Of a stretch of 64,000 nucleotides of DNA, positions 32,401 to 43,411 are shown in pieces. The first letter of the stretch is position 1, and the number at the start of each line of letters is the position of its first letter. The stretch is from contig JACVTC010000003.1 of the NCBI GenBank assembly GCA_016946835.1, positions 2,743,501-2,807,500 of the forward strand, given 5' to 3'. The DNA is from Neocallimastix lanati (nom. inval.). Lineage: Eukaryota; Neocallimastigomycota; Neocallimastigomycetes; Neocallimastigales; Neocallimastigaceae. The notes under the pieces are model-generated. The model saw only the letters and a program-made list of their open reading frames with translations, did not search any database and had not been told where the DNA came from. Position numbers and translations under genes: made by a program.

Positions 32401-33384
32401 TGGAATAACATGGTCTTGGATGTAAAATACATAGTCAATACGTGTAAACACTGCCAACTGTTCAAACCACAAACTTTCAATTCAAACACCGAACACATCC
32501 CAACAAAGCCGGGATTACCTTTTACCCAGGTAGGACTGGATATAGTAGGCCCTTTACCACAAACAAAAAATGGAAATCAGTATATCCTAGTATTAGTCGA
32601 TTATTTAACAAAGTGGGTTGAAGCTGAACCCACTGTCAAGATTGAATCTGATGATATAATAGGCTTCTTAACAAGAGTTTTCTCAAGACATGGAGTTCCC
32701 GAAATATTAATAACGGATAACGGTCCCCAGTTCAAGTCCGACAAAACTAAAGCTTTCCTAGATTTATATGGTATTTATGTGCACTTTGTTTCTGTCTATC
32801 ATCCTGAATCTAATGGTATGGTAGAAAACAGAAATAAAGAAATAGGAAAATATCTAAGAATATTATGTAATAAAAATATAGAAAATTGGGATTTAATTCT
32901 ACCAAGTGCTTTGTGGGCTCTCCGTACCTGCAAAAACGAAGTAACAAAATTTTCAAGCTTTGAATTACTCTACGGCCGTCGTGACTTACAACCCTTCGAG
33001 CTATCTTTAAATCTGGATAAAAAAGAAAAAGGTGAAAGTATTACGGAATACCTTATAAGAAAATTTGCTAAACATTACCAATGGATTCATGAAGCAATTA
33101 ATAATATCACTACAGCCAACAAAATTTGGGAAGACAGAAGGAACCAGATGAAAAGAATGAAAGCCAACTACAATCCAGGAGACCTAGTATTAATACGATT
33201 AATAAACAGAAGAAAATTAGATCCTTATTTCGTAGGCCCACTGAAAATCATCAAAAAGGAATTTAATACAGTTACTCTCGCAGATCCTATTACCGGCGAA
33301 ATTTCTGATAGGAATGTACATCTAAAAAATATAGTTCCTTATAAATTATGTGAATTAGAGACTTCAGGGACGAAGTCTAAATAA
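29371..33384 (+). CDS. Pol of element 5 (protease, RT, RNase H, integrase), made by -1 frameshift
   Basis: About 1337 codons. A long charged Lys/Glu/Asn spacer comes first. The protease-like region has FLDTCTSIN, Cys in place of the catalytic-loop Gly (Asp codon 30184). An acidic linker contains four 7-residue repeats (EIDEEEK; 21-bp DNA units, about 30507-30590). RT has WRMCIDFRKLN and catalytic YIDD (IYIDDLIIFS). RNase H has RTDASKDG and FTDHKP. Integrase has HHCC (HRIGHEG to CKHCQ) and a D,D,E core (VGLDIVGPLP, ITDNGPQF, ESNGMVENRN). Intact. It supplies cDNA synthesis and integration for the element. Confidence 0.93.
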   Translation, partial: LPNGRRKTSLIKTINDTETDDIVAAVTRQTRQLNTKKKPYDKHQKIATLKENPQPIKMLSKSQTNDRKMEVEVENINNEPKSNNEEEPLNNPKNREETETLKEIDLSVIANPSINKAKRDSKKERISEIMDKKPEEEEMRKKVTAKLPSTQMEEKKNKCERLKNDKNKEEMRIENKNEENPNNKKEKHIILMENQAKYDLVTDLTSTTANITLAQLLDISPKLRAQLNKLLKLKETPHNGKMEEMVLSTVSRKDIATTKCKINGEDGFAFLDTCTSINIITSKFLGKLKNIKPFGYTTNNIIQVTSKTHISSELYHLTVEFNDFIIQDVFRVIEHDQDLFDILIGFRTLKDNNLFINPIRNCLCKMKKDGTFTTISALEIDEEEKEIDEEEKEIDEEEKEIDEEVKIEETEMQDNPDSMLFCFINKESAEIQNAITIKENKKNKEENTIIEEKKTRIEQIIKNTIEVVRGRFNELLKDNIEILAIKIDELGSTKLLPHHISLEENTIPIKQKAYRLSKVQADALKEELIKLLNNQLIEPSSSPWSSPVILVRKKNNKWRMCIDFRKLNNVTIKDAYSLPLIDDILFSIGKKVKVFSTIDLFSGFYQIPMFHEDIPKTSFTTMYGNYQFRVMPFGLCNAPGTFQREMNRIFFPLIGKCMFIYIDDLIIFSPTFEQHIEDLKKVFDILKDNGLKINLDKCDFFKESVELLGHTVSIEGISPINKKIEIIREWLPPTNITQLQSFLGAVGYYRKFIYNFATIAKPLFKLLKKNVKFSWEAVQQESFEELKRRLITAPILSMPDFDKQFIIRTDASKDGIGGVLIQKDENNIEKPIHYMSRTLKPAEVNYGITDLEGAAAAFCVKKFKSYISGSKFEILLFTDHKPLISIFKSKETLNARQSRWVIMFSMLKVKVIYEPGKRNVLADALSRLRSKPSEVIATYLEEINTGKNSLLKKFEEKFSRINNEEYFIDGGTFRKVIKEDKEKIKLLLEAHRIGHEGIFKTYNRLKRDYYWNNMVLDVKYIVNTCKHCQLFKPQTFNSNTEHIPTKPGLPFTQVGLDIVGPLPQTKNGNQYILVLVDYLTKWVEAEPTVKIESDDIIGFLTRVFSRHGVPEILITDNGPQFKSDKTKAFLDLYGIYVHFVSVYHPESNGMVENRNKEIGKYLRILCNKNIENWDLILPSALWALRTCKNEVTKFSSFELLYGRRDLQPFELSLNLDKKEKGESITEYLIRKFAKHYQWIHEAINNITTANKIWEDRRNQMKRMKANYNPGDLVLIRLINRRKLDPYFVGPLKIIKKEFNTVTLADPITGEISDRNVHLKNIVPYKLCELETSGTKSK

Positions 33385-33397
33385 AGAAAGGGCGTCA

Positions 33398-34080
33398 TGA
33401 TACGGAACTAACTAATAATTCGTATTATACTATTGGAAATTATAATTAAGTTTAATAACTTTATGTATTAGATATTTTAAACTATTTTTATAATTCCAAA
33501 ATTTTATTCTTAATTTAAAATAATTATATAAATTATCAAATTAAATTGATTAATGACTAATTATTAAAAAATTATTATTTAATTAAATTGATTAATGACT
33601 AATTATTAAAAAATCATTATTTAATTAAATTGATTAATGACTAATTATTAAATAATTATTATCTTATATTAATTAAATTGTTTTATTATTATATTTAATT
33701 ATTATTAATATTAAATTGTTTCAAGAATTATATTATCAAAAATATTACCAATAATTTTATTGTTAAATTTTTTAATTTTATCATTAATAATATTTGTCAT
33801 TAAAGATAATATTAATTATATTAGTATTAATATTTTTATTATTAAAATAACTCTTAAAAAATATTATTTAAAATCACATGTAATAATTATACTAATAAGA
33901 ATTAAAATAATTTAAATTATTATAAAAATTCATGTAGTAAAAAAGTATAAAAGAAAAAGAAAATACTTAATAAAAAATCAGGAGTTAAAAAAATAAAAAA
34001 AACTGGAAATTGAAATTAAATTATTAACTAATATATTATTTTCATTTTTTTTTTTTGAAGTTTATTGTGTACCTGCACCA
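33398..34080 (+). repeat. 3' LTR of element 5
   Basis: 683 bp. Preceded by the purine-rich tract AAAGAAAGGGCG and followed by GTTA (34081-34084). Confidence 0.93.
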
Positions 34081-34098
34081 GTTATGAGTTTCGTTACA

Positions 34099-34336
34099 CT
34101 TATAATAAATCTTCTTGATTCGGTAGATTTCCTTGATTTCTTGAGTTGGTAGATATCCTTGATTTCCTTGATTTCTTGAATTGGTAGATTTCCTTGATTT
34201 CCTTGATCTCCTTGATTTCTTGAGTTGGTTGATATCCTTGATTTCCTTGATTTCCTTGATTTCTTGAGTTGGTAGATTTCCTTTGGCTAGTCCTTAGTGC
34301 AGGGGTACTGGGCTTCTTTTCTTTGGGTGCTTTTAT
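34099..34336 (-). repeat. Mini-interior between two X-family LTRs, made of 35-bp-type repeats
   Basis: On the minus strand it follows the LTR end at 34337 with primer-site bases ATAAAAGCAC and the same IKAPKEKKPSTPALRTSQRK-coding start as at 10730. Imperfect repeats related to the 35-bp units (34281-34112) follow, and then the next LTR starts at 34098. It lacks the chromodomain and a polypurine tract. So two X LTRs are separated by only 238 bases. Confidence 0.7.
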
Positions 34337-34754
34337 TGTAACGGTTTACACCCAATAGGTCTACACTAATAAGTAATTCGTTTTCTTAAAAAATTTGTTT
34401 TATTAATATTTTTTATTAAAATATAAAATTTATTATTATTTTTTATTATTAATTAGTTATTGTAATATTTCGAATTACTTTTAACTAGTTAATAAAAGCA
34501 CAAAGAAAAATTATTTTTTATTGAGAAATTCACGCTTATTTATACTTTTTCGGAAAAACAGTTTCGGAAAAAGTTAAGATTAACGAAAGTTCGAAAAATT
34601 AAGTTTTCTTTCTAGAAAATGAATCTTATAGAAAAATGATAAAATAATCATTAAAATAGAACTTTCTAGTTTCATTTAGTTATATAATATTAACCAAAGA
34701 AACTCTAGAACTTTCTACAATAATTTAATTAATTAACTAAAAATAATTTAGATT

Positions 34755-34826
34755 GGGAAAGGGCGTGAGTCGAACCTAAGAAGTTCGGTTTCATTGTCAT
34801 GGTGTATTACCACCAGACTACAACAA
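34755..34826 (-). other. tRNA-like A-box/B-box module in X-family LTR
   Basis: Minus strand: A-box-like TAGTCTGGTGG (34820-34810) and B-box-like GGTTCGACTCA (34776-34766), 33 bases apart. No acceptor-stem pairing. It is the counterpart of 11153-11221, with the boxes kept and the middle changed. Confidence 0.5.
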
Positions 34827-34844
34827 CAATTTTACTGATTCTAC

Positions 34845-35595
34845 AATAAATAACAAAATTAATAAATCTTGAAAATTTATTATACATAAAATCAAAACTA
34901 ACCTTAGCCAAGTTTAATAATAATTTAATAAAATAAAAAAAAAAATAATTAATTAATTAATTAAAACAAATAAATTACACTTAAAAATTACATTAATACT
35001 CAGATATGAAAGAAATATTATATATTTTTCAAAATAAAAATATTAAGATTAAATTTAAAATAAAATAATTAGTTTTAATAATTAGTTTTATAATAATTTT
35101 TATAATTAATTTTATAATTAAATAATAATTTTATAATAACAAAATTTATTAATTTAAATAACAAAATATTTTTAATTATTTTTATAATAAACAAATTTAT
35201 TTATTTTATTATTAAATATTTATTTTATTATTAATTTTATTACTTTTATTTTATTTAATTATTCTTTTTATTTATAAATTATAAATAGTTTAATTTTAAA
35301 GAAAAATATAAATACTTGTAAATATTTCATGTAAATATTATTATTATTATTATTATTAATTAATTAATTTAATTTTAATAATCACTTCAAATTTTGTAAT
35401 GTTTAATAAATTTTAATAAAAGATTTATAAAATAAAATATTAGAAAACAAGTGTTCTAATAAACCAAATTTTTAGTGTTATTTTTAATAAAACATTTTTA
35501 ATTCATAAATAACTTATACAGTTATTATTAAAATAAATTGAAATTATCACTTTTTAATTCTATATTAAAATTAAGATAATTTCTAAAATTTATCA
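34845..35595. mobile_element. Possible solo LTR inserted in X LTR (751 bp)
   Basis: It is flanked by TCTAC on both sides (34840-34844 and 35596-35600). On the minus strand it starts TGATAAATTTT, like other TGATA-type LTRs here, but ends TTATTTATT rather than CA, so the other terminus is decayed or misplaced. A/T-only sequence without ORFs. Confidence 0.4.
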
Positions 35596-35611
35596 TCTAC
35601 GATTCGTTACA

Positions 35612-37545
35612 TCTATTCCAAAATTAGGAAGTAAACTAAGTACCTCTATCCGATACAATATCCTTTGGTAAACCATGAAGTTTGAAAATGAAGTTAAGAA
35701 ATTGTTCAGCACAAGCCTCAGCAGAAGGAACTGATTTAAAAGGAACAAAATGAGCCAATAACGACAAGAATTCAAGACATTCCATTGGAAGGGGGAAGGT
35801 CAGTAATAAAATCCATTGAAATTGATTCCCAAGGATTATTACCAATAGGTAAAGATTTAAGTAAACCATAAGGTTTATGACGAGGAACCTTTGAAGCGCA
35901 GCAAATATTACAAGAACGAATATATTTTTTAATATCTTTATGCATACCAGGCCACCAATAATTTCTAGAAACTAAGTCAGAGGTTTTATTTATACCAAAG
36001 TGGCCAGCAGTAGGAGAATCATGACATGAACAAAGGATTTTAAATCTAAGGCATTCAGGAATATAAATAAGATTGTCATATAAAAGAATACCATTAGAGA
36101 ACGAAAGAAGTTCAACAAATGCAATGGGCTTATCATTAGCAGAAGGCTTTTCAAAATATATCTTAACATTATTAAAGAAAGGATCCTTGGAGTAACACTT
36201 TTTAATTTCATCTTGTAAATTTGATTCAATAGAGATCTTTGAAGTAAAACAAAAATTTTCCGGTTTAAGTACTTGGTAAGGTTTAGCAGGTTCATGATTA
36301 TCATAATCAGGGCGGCGAGATAAAGCATCTGGCTTACCACCGCGAGAACCTGGACGATACTCAATTTGAAAGTCAAATCGAGTAAAGAACATTGACCATC
36401 TAATTAAACGTTGTGAAAGTTGTTCGGATTTCTTAAAGTAGTGTAGATTTCTATGATCAGTAAGAACTTTAATAGGTTTCTTAGCACCTCCTAAATAGTA
36501 CCTCCAAGTTTCAAAAGCAGTCTTAATAGCAAGTAACTCTTTATCATAAATTGGATAATTGTATTCAGCAGAGGTAAAAACTCTAGAATAGAAAGCAATT
36601 GGATGAAGTTTATTATCTTTAGAGCTAACTTGGGATAAAATACATCCAAGCACAAAATTACTTGTATCCGTTTCAACAAAAAATTGAGAATTAGGATCAG
36701 CAGGAATAAGAATGGGAGCAGAAGTAAAAGAACGTTTAAGAATATCAAAGGAGTCATTAGCATCTTTTGACCAAACAAAAGGAACATTTTTTCTTGTAAG
36801 TTTATTAAGAGGATAAGCAATTTTAGCAAAATATTTTATAAAACCTCTGTAGAAATTGTCTAGGCCAAGAAACAATTGAACTTCTTTAACTGTAGTTGAA
36901 GCATGCCAATCTAAAATAGCTGAGACTTTCTTAATATCCATCTTAAGACCATCTGAAGATACATAATATCATAAAAAATTTAATTTCGAACTTATCAAAC
37001 TCACATTTTTCAAGGTTAACATGTAAATGAAATTTCCTAAGTTGTAATAGTACTTTTTAACGTGTAAATGGTGTTCAGAAAGATCATCAGAAAAAATGAT
37101 AATATCATCTATATAGGCATAGCAAAATTTTCCTAAATAATCACTTAGTGCGGTATCAATCATTCTTTGAAAACAGGCAGGTGCATTCTTAAAACTGAAA
37201 GGCATAAATCTAAATTCAAAATGTCCTATACTACATACAAAAGCTGTTTTGTATTCATCACCTTGCCTGATTCGAATTTGGAAGTAAGCATATTTCAAAT
37301 CAAGTTTTGAGAAAATTTTATGACCAGGAGCTTTATTAAAAATGACAATTGTTAAAGGCATAGGATAACTATCTCTAATGGTGATTTCATTAAGTTTCCT
37401 AAGATCAATACACATACGTAGCTCACCATTATCTTTTGGAGCAAATAAAATTGGATGACCAGCTTGGGATTTTGACCGAACAATAAAACCGTATTTTAAA
37501 TAGTCTTTTATATTTTTTTTCTAAGACTATTACTTCGGGAATTGT
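35612..37545 (-). pseudogene. Truncated Ty3-type pol fragment (RT, RNase H, part of integrase)
   Basis: The minus strand reads from the RT start (SQAGHPILFAPKDNGELRMC at about 37480) through YIDD (CYAYIDDIIIFS), a frameshift near 36945-36970, RNase H (VETDTSNFVLG, LTDHRNL) and integrase HHCC (AGHFG to CNICC). It reaches SMDFITDLP, then a second shift near 35775, and ends at about SDRGT just before the X LTR at 35611. Gag, protease and the last part of integrase are missing. TSNF has Thr where Ala is usual. This is the oldest retroelement layer of the nest. Confidence 0.88.
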
Positions 37546-38220
37546 ATAATTTAATCATTATAATTATTTTTTTTAATATCATTTAAATAAAAAAGAATTA
37601 TTATTAATAACATTTATAATTTTAATAACATTTAAATTTTTATATAATTTTTTATTAATAGCATTTAAATAAAAAAATAATTATTAAAAACATATATATT
37701 TTTATATAATTCATTTATTAATAACATTTAAATAAAGGAATTAAAATCATAAAATCTAACCATTATATGATTTATTTAATTATTAACTTAATAATTAATT
37801 TAAAAATTGAAATAACATAATAATACAATAAAATTAAATTATGTATCATAATATACTTAAAGCCACATATTATATATATCACGTGAAATTGGCGTAATGC
37901 AACCTCCCCATATTGCGAAATGCACTTGATTCATTTATAAAACTAATCCTTTATTATTTTATTTTTGAAAAATTTCTGTTAAATGTTATAAGAATTTATT
38001 TTCCGATTAGCTGTGTATTATGATTTAAACTTTTCCAAAATAATTATATAATAGATATAATTATACTTTTATTATTTTATTATTTAATAGAATTAACTAA
38101 AATTAAAATTATAATACTAATATATATAGATTATATATGTAATAATTTTTTTCTCCTTTAAATAAATAAAATTAAAATATCTTATAAATGAAATAATTTA
38201 AAATTGGATGATAGATTAAA

Positions 38221-38251
<31 letters not shown>

Positions 38252-38286
38252 TTTTTTTTTTTTCAATAAAGTAAATAAAATAAAAA
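37546..38286. other. Spacer upstream of the CIMIP1-like gene, with one GC-richer island
   Basis: Mostly A/T. About 37880-37930 stands out: an E-box CACGTG (37880-37885) followed by GGCGTAATGCAACCTCCCC. It lies about 360 bases before the ATG at 38287, so a role in expression of that gene is possible but unproven. A T run lies at about 38251-38263. Confidence 0.4.
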
Positions 38287-38726
38287 ATGACTGAAAAACA
38301 AGGAAATCAAAAAATTAAAAACATTGTTCATGATGATGAAATATGGTAATTATAACAATTATGTATTTTGAATTTTTATGATATATTTAATAGCTAATTA
38401 ATACATTATTCAAACTTATTAATGCATTATTTTATTAATTATAATAAAATAATGTTAATTATTATTATCAAATGCATATTATTTATATTTAAACATTCTA
38501 ATCGCATTTTAATATATAATATATCAATAAATACTAATATATATAAGGAAGCAAACTGTAAAGTTTGAGAAAGATACAGCATATCAATGGAAAAATAATT
38601 GGGGTTTTATGACAGATTCATTATATGGAGTAAGTTAAACTCATATATTCATATATATATATATATAAGTAAAATTAAAAGGTTAATCAAGTAAAAAAAA
38701 AAAAAAAAAATAAAATAAAATATGAG

Positions 38727-38761
<35 letters not shown>

Positions 38762-39461
38762 GTAATATATATATTAAATATTTTTTAATAATATAAAAAT
38801 ATAAAAAAAATTAATATTATTAATAGGATAATGAAATAAAATGAATAAATTAGATCTTAATTTAATAATATTAATGAATATTGTAAATAAAAATTAAATA
38901 ATAATAATAATTCTTGTAATTTACATATTTAATTATTAGAAAAATATTAAGAAAAAGAAGAATAATTGTATTTTCCCCGAAATTAATAGTACAGGCTCAG
39001 TATTTCCTGTAAGAAAGGATAGAGAGCGCCCAGAAATTATTAAAGACTTCCTTTTAACTTATCAAATTGATAGAGCAATGGCATATGAAGCACCAATCAA
39101 AAATTACTCATATCCTTACTCTACTAATACTGAAATTGGATGGCCTTGGTGCGACGATAATTCTATTGATGAATTAAATAAAGACAATAATCCAAACAAA
39201 ATTCTTGATTTTCTTCCAAAATGTCAATGTAAAAATATAAATATGATAGAAATGAATAATAACTATAATAATGTTAAGGATGACACAACTAAATATGATC
39301 TGGAATCGAATAACAATATTGATAATGATAATTCATTAAGCTCTCAAAACTTTTTAAGAACTGAAAAGTTAATAAATACTATTCAAAAGCATGGATCAGA
39401 TAAATTTAGACTAAGAAACCCAATGACCTGGTGGGGAGGATGTATAGAATCACTTCCTTAA
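38287..39461 (+). CDS. CIMIP1/C20orf85-like ciliary microtubule inner protein (3 exons)
   Basis: Exons 38287-38345, 38548-38629 and 38940-39461 join to 220 residues (introns GTAATT...AAG and GTAAGT...TAG; phases 2 and 0). The N-terminus, DEIWKQTVKFEKDTAYQWKN then NWGFMTD, closely follows the conserved start of vertebrate C20orf85/LLC1 (DEIWK...E......W..NWGF.T). IGWPW later recalls that family's IGWR. Members line the inside of axonemal doublet microtubules, so this predicts a flagellated stage. The middle has an Asn/Asp-rich insertion (about residues 125-175) and the end (FRLRNPMTWWGGCIESLP) is not one I can match. It converges on the Elongator gene 393 bases away. Confidence 0.6.
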
Positions 39462-39854
39462 AATATCATAATTTATCATAATTTTATATGTATAAATAAA
39501 TATAAAAAGAAATACTATATAACAGTAGAAATTCATTTACTATTATACAATTTTGAACAAAAAAGTCATATTTTATATTATTTTTTTAATATTAGATTTT
39601 ATTTCAAAGAAATTACATTCATTAATAATAATAAGTAAAAGATTAAAATTTTTATTAATAAGATATATATATATAAATAAATAAATAATAATAATAATAA
39701 TTAAATATAAAATGAAATTTTATGTGTAAATTTATATCTATATTTTTGATATAATATCAATAATAAAAATAATAATAATATATATATATATACACATATA
39801 AACATTTATTTTTAGTATAAATAAAAATATTATTAATGATTATAAATGTATATA
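39462..39854. other. A/T spacer between convergent genes
   Basis: Terminator region of both neighbours; AT, TA and AAT microsatellites (for example near 39665 and 39780). Nothing else seen. Confidence 0.6.
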
Positions 39855-42800
39855 TTAGAATTCTTCTTTTTTCTTCAATTTCTCCATCAATTCCTTTGGA
39901 TTTGGACAATGATTTTCTAGCATAGCAAACGGCCATGAAACAACTGGTGTATTTTCATTTTGAATTAATTTTGGCTTTTCTTCTTGAATAGTTGGTGCAG
40001 CAATTGGTACTGACGACATTAATCTAGCTCTAATTTGTTCTACAGTTTCTGGAACAGGTGTTGGAATAAATATTTGATCGATTTGAGGTTTTATAACCAT
40101 AATTGTATTATTATAATATATATCTTGTAATTCTTTTGCAGCTTCAACTTTATTAAATTGTAATAATGCTTGACATAGTGATTTTACACTTTCATGAATG
40201 TCATCTAGACGTTGAATTGTTTTTCTAAGTGAGTTAATTAAATAACCTTCTTCATAAATACTTCCTTTTTTACCTTTCATCATTTTACGTTGTAGCTTAC
40301 GACGTTTTCTACCACCTTTTCCTGTATTTATACTAGCAGTAGCTGCTGTCATTAAAGAATTTGCTAATGTATAAGCAGTAAATCCAGTAAATTTACTTGC
40401 CATTGACATTGTATCAGGTAAAATATCAATATTATTATTAGTTGATCCATCTAATGTACGTTCGTCTAATTTAAATATTTCTCCTGATTCTAATTTTTTT
40501 TGCTTTTCTATTCTAATTTCAACAAGTCGAGATGCTTGCTTTGTATAAAGTTCCATGTATTCCTTGATTGTTGTAATTAATCGCGATTGTCCAGATAAAA
40601 GCATTGAAATTACTTGTGTTTCTAATTCTGATTGAAGATGATGTTTAAAATATAATCTTATTGCCTCAAGCCATTTTCCTGATTTCAAATAATGAATAAC
40701 AGCTTGTTTTGGTTCATTTAAATACTCAATATAGATATGTGCAGCATCTTCATATAATTTTTCTTCTTGGAATTGTTCTATTAAATTATTTGCAATTTCT
40801 TTAAGTTTTTCTGAATTATAATTTTGCGATGTCGCTATTGTAAATATTTCCCTCCAACTTCCAGTTTTTTGATAATATTCAATTGCTTTTTCATATTCTT
40901 TGGCCATCCAATAAGCTAAACCTGCTTGACTGAATAATTCATGTGATGCTAAATATTCCGCATAAACTATTAATATTTTACTATATTTTGTTTCGTCATT
41001 TTTAAATATCTTCATTGCTTCATTATAAAGGAAATGCTTTTTAATATAGTTTAAGCAATCATTAAAATATTCCTCTCCTGAATTACTTAAACATTTTAAA
41101 GCTTTTTCATACCTTTCTAAGTAATCATTAATTTTAAAATGTTGATAATTAATTTCTAATTTTTGCAAGTTTTGAAGGAATGGAATGTATTCACGTGGAT
41201 CTTTTTGCGAGTGCTGAGCAATCATTAAAACTAATTCAAAATCATACAAACCTAATGCAATATTGTAAAGTTTATCAACATTTACTAAAAATATTATATA
41301 TTTTATTGCTTTTTCAGCTAATTCTGGCTTGTTATCGGCTTTGATTGCTTTGATGCAATATAAGGCTTCTTCAAGAAGTGGTGGCTCATTTTTCACATAA
41401 GTTGTAAGTATTGGTTGTACATACTTTATTTTATCAACAGATTCAAATGTTTTACGAATTGCGTTACAAATTTTATTTACTTTATTCTGAGAATTTTCTT
41501 TATTTGTAATTAATGACATAAGACTATTATCCTTGGAATAATTTGGATTAGAAATATTTTGATAATTAATTTGTAAAGGAGTTGATTGATTGCTATTGGT
41601 TGAATAATCTTTCATCTTATACATTCCTTTTGTGATATCCTCATTTTTTAACCCAGAAATAAATAAATTAAAGTAATCTTGATTATCAATTTGTTTAACA
41701 AACATTTCTATGTTTTCTACAAATTTTTCAAGATTATGATCACATAAAATATTCATATCAATACGATGCTTTCTACACATAATTAATGCATCTTTATAAT
41801 TATATTTATTAAGTAAATTACGAACTTTCATTAATACCAAAGCACGAGGACATACTGTTTCTAAATTTCCTCTTGGCATTTGTAAGACAAGAGAAATATT
41901 GGACTTAACAGCTGTAACAATCCTTGAACCACGTTCTACTCTTCTAATTGATGTATCAAATATATTTGAAATATTATTTCCTTCATCAGTTATTTTGAAG
42001 TTATCAAATGCTATATTTAATGGTAAGAATCGTGCAGTATGCGTCATTGTAGTAAATATCAAAAAGTCTGAATGAATGTAAAATGATGTACAATTTGAAA
42101 CAATTAATTTTTCATTTGCGTATAATCTATTTCTTGAAGTTAAACCAATAACACACTTAGTTTTTTGTTCTTCATCTTTTCCAATATAAGTTACAGCAAG
42201 CCATGGACATATATCATTTAGTTGTAGACATTCTTCAAAAGGTTTATATATTATATCTAAGTTATTATCAATTTCAACAGAATATAATGATGCATCTGAA
42301 CTTTCCATTAATATATCCTTGGTTGATGAATTGCAGATTATTCTAACTATTTTGTTATTGTTATCATCAAATATTTTTTCAGATGTTTTAACAATTTTAA
42401 TATCATTTTCTTCTTTTTCAATTTTAATGCATAAAAGTCTTTCCAAACTATTATCAACATTTAAATCATGAGAAATTACAATTAATGTATCTTCATTAAT
42501 CCACGTTAATTGACGATAATGAATATTTTCACCAGGTAATCTTTTTATTAAATTATTTATATGCATAACGTGATAAAAAAACAAAAATAATAATATATAT
42601 ATATATTTAATAAATTTTCTGTTGTTAATACAAATTTATATTTTATTATAAAAAATATTACTTTATTTTTCCGATAAGTGATGGTCCTTGAATTGGCTTA
42701 TTTTCAACATTTGATTGGAAAAATTGAACAATATTGTTTGAAAGCAAAACACAGAAATCATCACCAATATTAACAGGTGCAAAAGATATATATGAAGCAT

Positions 42801-43358
42801 TTTCTTCAAGATTTGCTTTAAATGATGACATTGGGGGAGGAACATTTTGATATCTAAATGGTGTATATAATGCTTCTTTTCCATCAATGACAATAACAGT
42901 CGCTGGATCATTTTCTGATACAAATGTTGAACTAAAAATACAATATTCATAATTGTACTGAAGATACATATATTTTGTTGTTAATATATGAAGACGAAGA
43001 GGTTTTTCGGGATCCCATTCTAATGACGAAATCATTCCTAGTTCTTTATTAAATATATGTTCTTGTTTTAAATACCAATGATAATTATTCATTAACCATA
43101 TTTGAACTAATTTATTTATTTTTATAAAAATTATAATACATTTAAAAAAATGATAAAATTAATATTATATATACATATATATATATATATTTTTAAATTA
43201 TATATTGTGAAAATTTTTTGTTTACCAACTGATTCAGTTTTTTGATTTTTATCATATCTTTCCATCCATAATGCTAATACACTTGAATCAAAATTCCATA
43301 ATACTTCAATAATCTATAATTAATAAAAGAAAAATTGTTATGTTATGTATTTTAATAT

Positions 43359-43411
<53 letters not shown>

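Larger units (their letters stand above)
20775..34080 (+). mobile_element. Element 5: complete Ty3-type retrotransposon, split by element 4
   Basis: The first bases of the 5' LTR (TG, 20775-20776) are separated from the rest by element 4, whose duplicated target TTATG (27693-27697) restores the start TGATACGG at 27696. 3' LTR 33398-34080. GTTA flanks the whole (20771-20774 and 34081-34084). The interior 28378-33397 is intact. Its organisation is like element 3 (gag, -1 slip, pol), and the Pol proteins are clearly related but of a different family. Confidence 0.92.
10731..34098 (-). repeat. X-family LTR (about 520 bp net), split by nested insertions at GTTA
   Basis: The LTR start (minus strand) TGTAACGAAACTC is at 34098-34085. 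The rest is at 11235-10731, ending CCGTTACA; TGTAACG / CGTTACA are perfect terminal inverted repeats. Everything from 11232 to 34084 is later insertion at one GTTA. The segment 11235-10731 carries a tRNA-like module (11153-11221), a TATA box on the minus strand (TATAAATAAG, 10937-10928) and the candidate self-primer GTGCTTTTAT (10894-10885). The matching primer site lies just outside the LTR at 10721-10730. Confidence 0.7.
34337..35611 (-). repeat. X-family LTR, interrupted by a 751-bp insertion
   Basis: Minus strand start TGTAACGAATCGTAGA (35611-35596), continuing at 34844 (GTAGAATCAGTAAAATTG) after an insertion bounded by TCTAC, and ending CCGTTACA at 34337. Net length about 520 bp, the same as the other X LTR. 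Similarity to the LTR part at 10731-11235 is high in the promoter half (same TATAAATAAGCGTG and downstream bases) and lower around the tRNA-like part. Confidence 0.7.

Noticed and set aside
34755-34826. True tRNA gene
   Set aside because: Same reason: boxes present, no tRNA fold.
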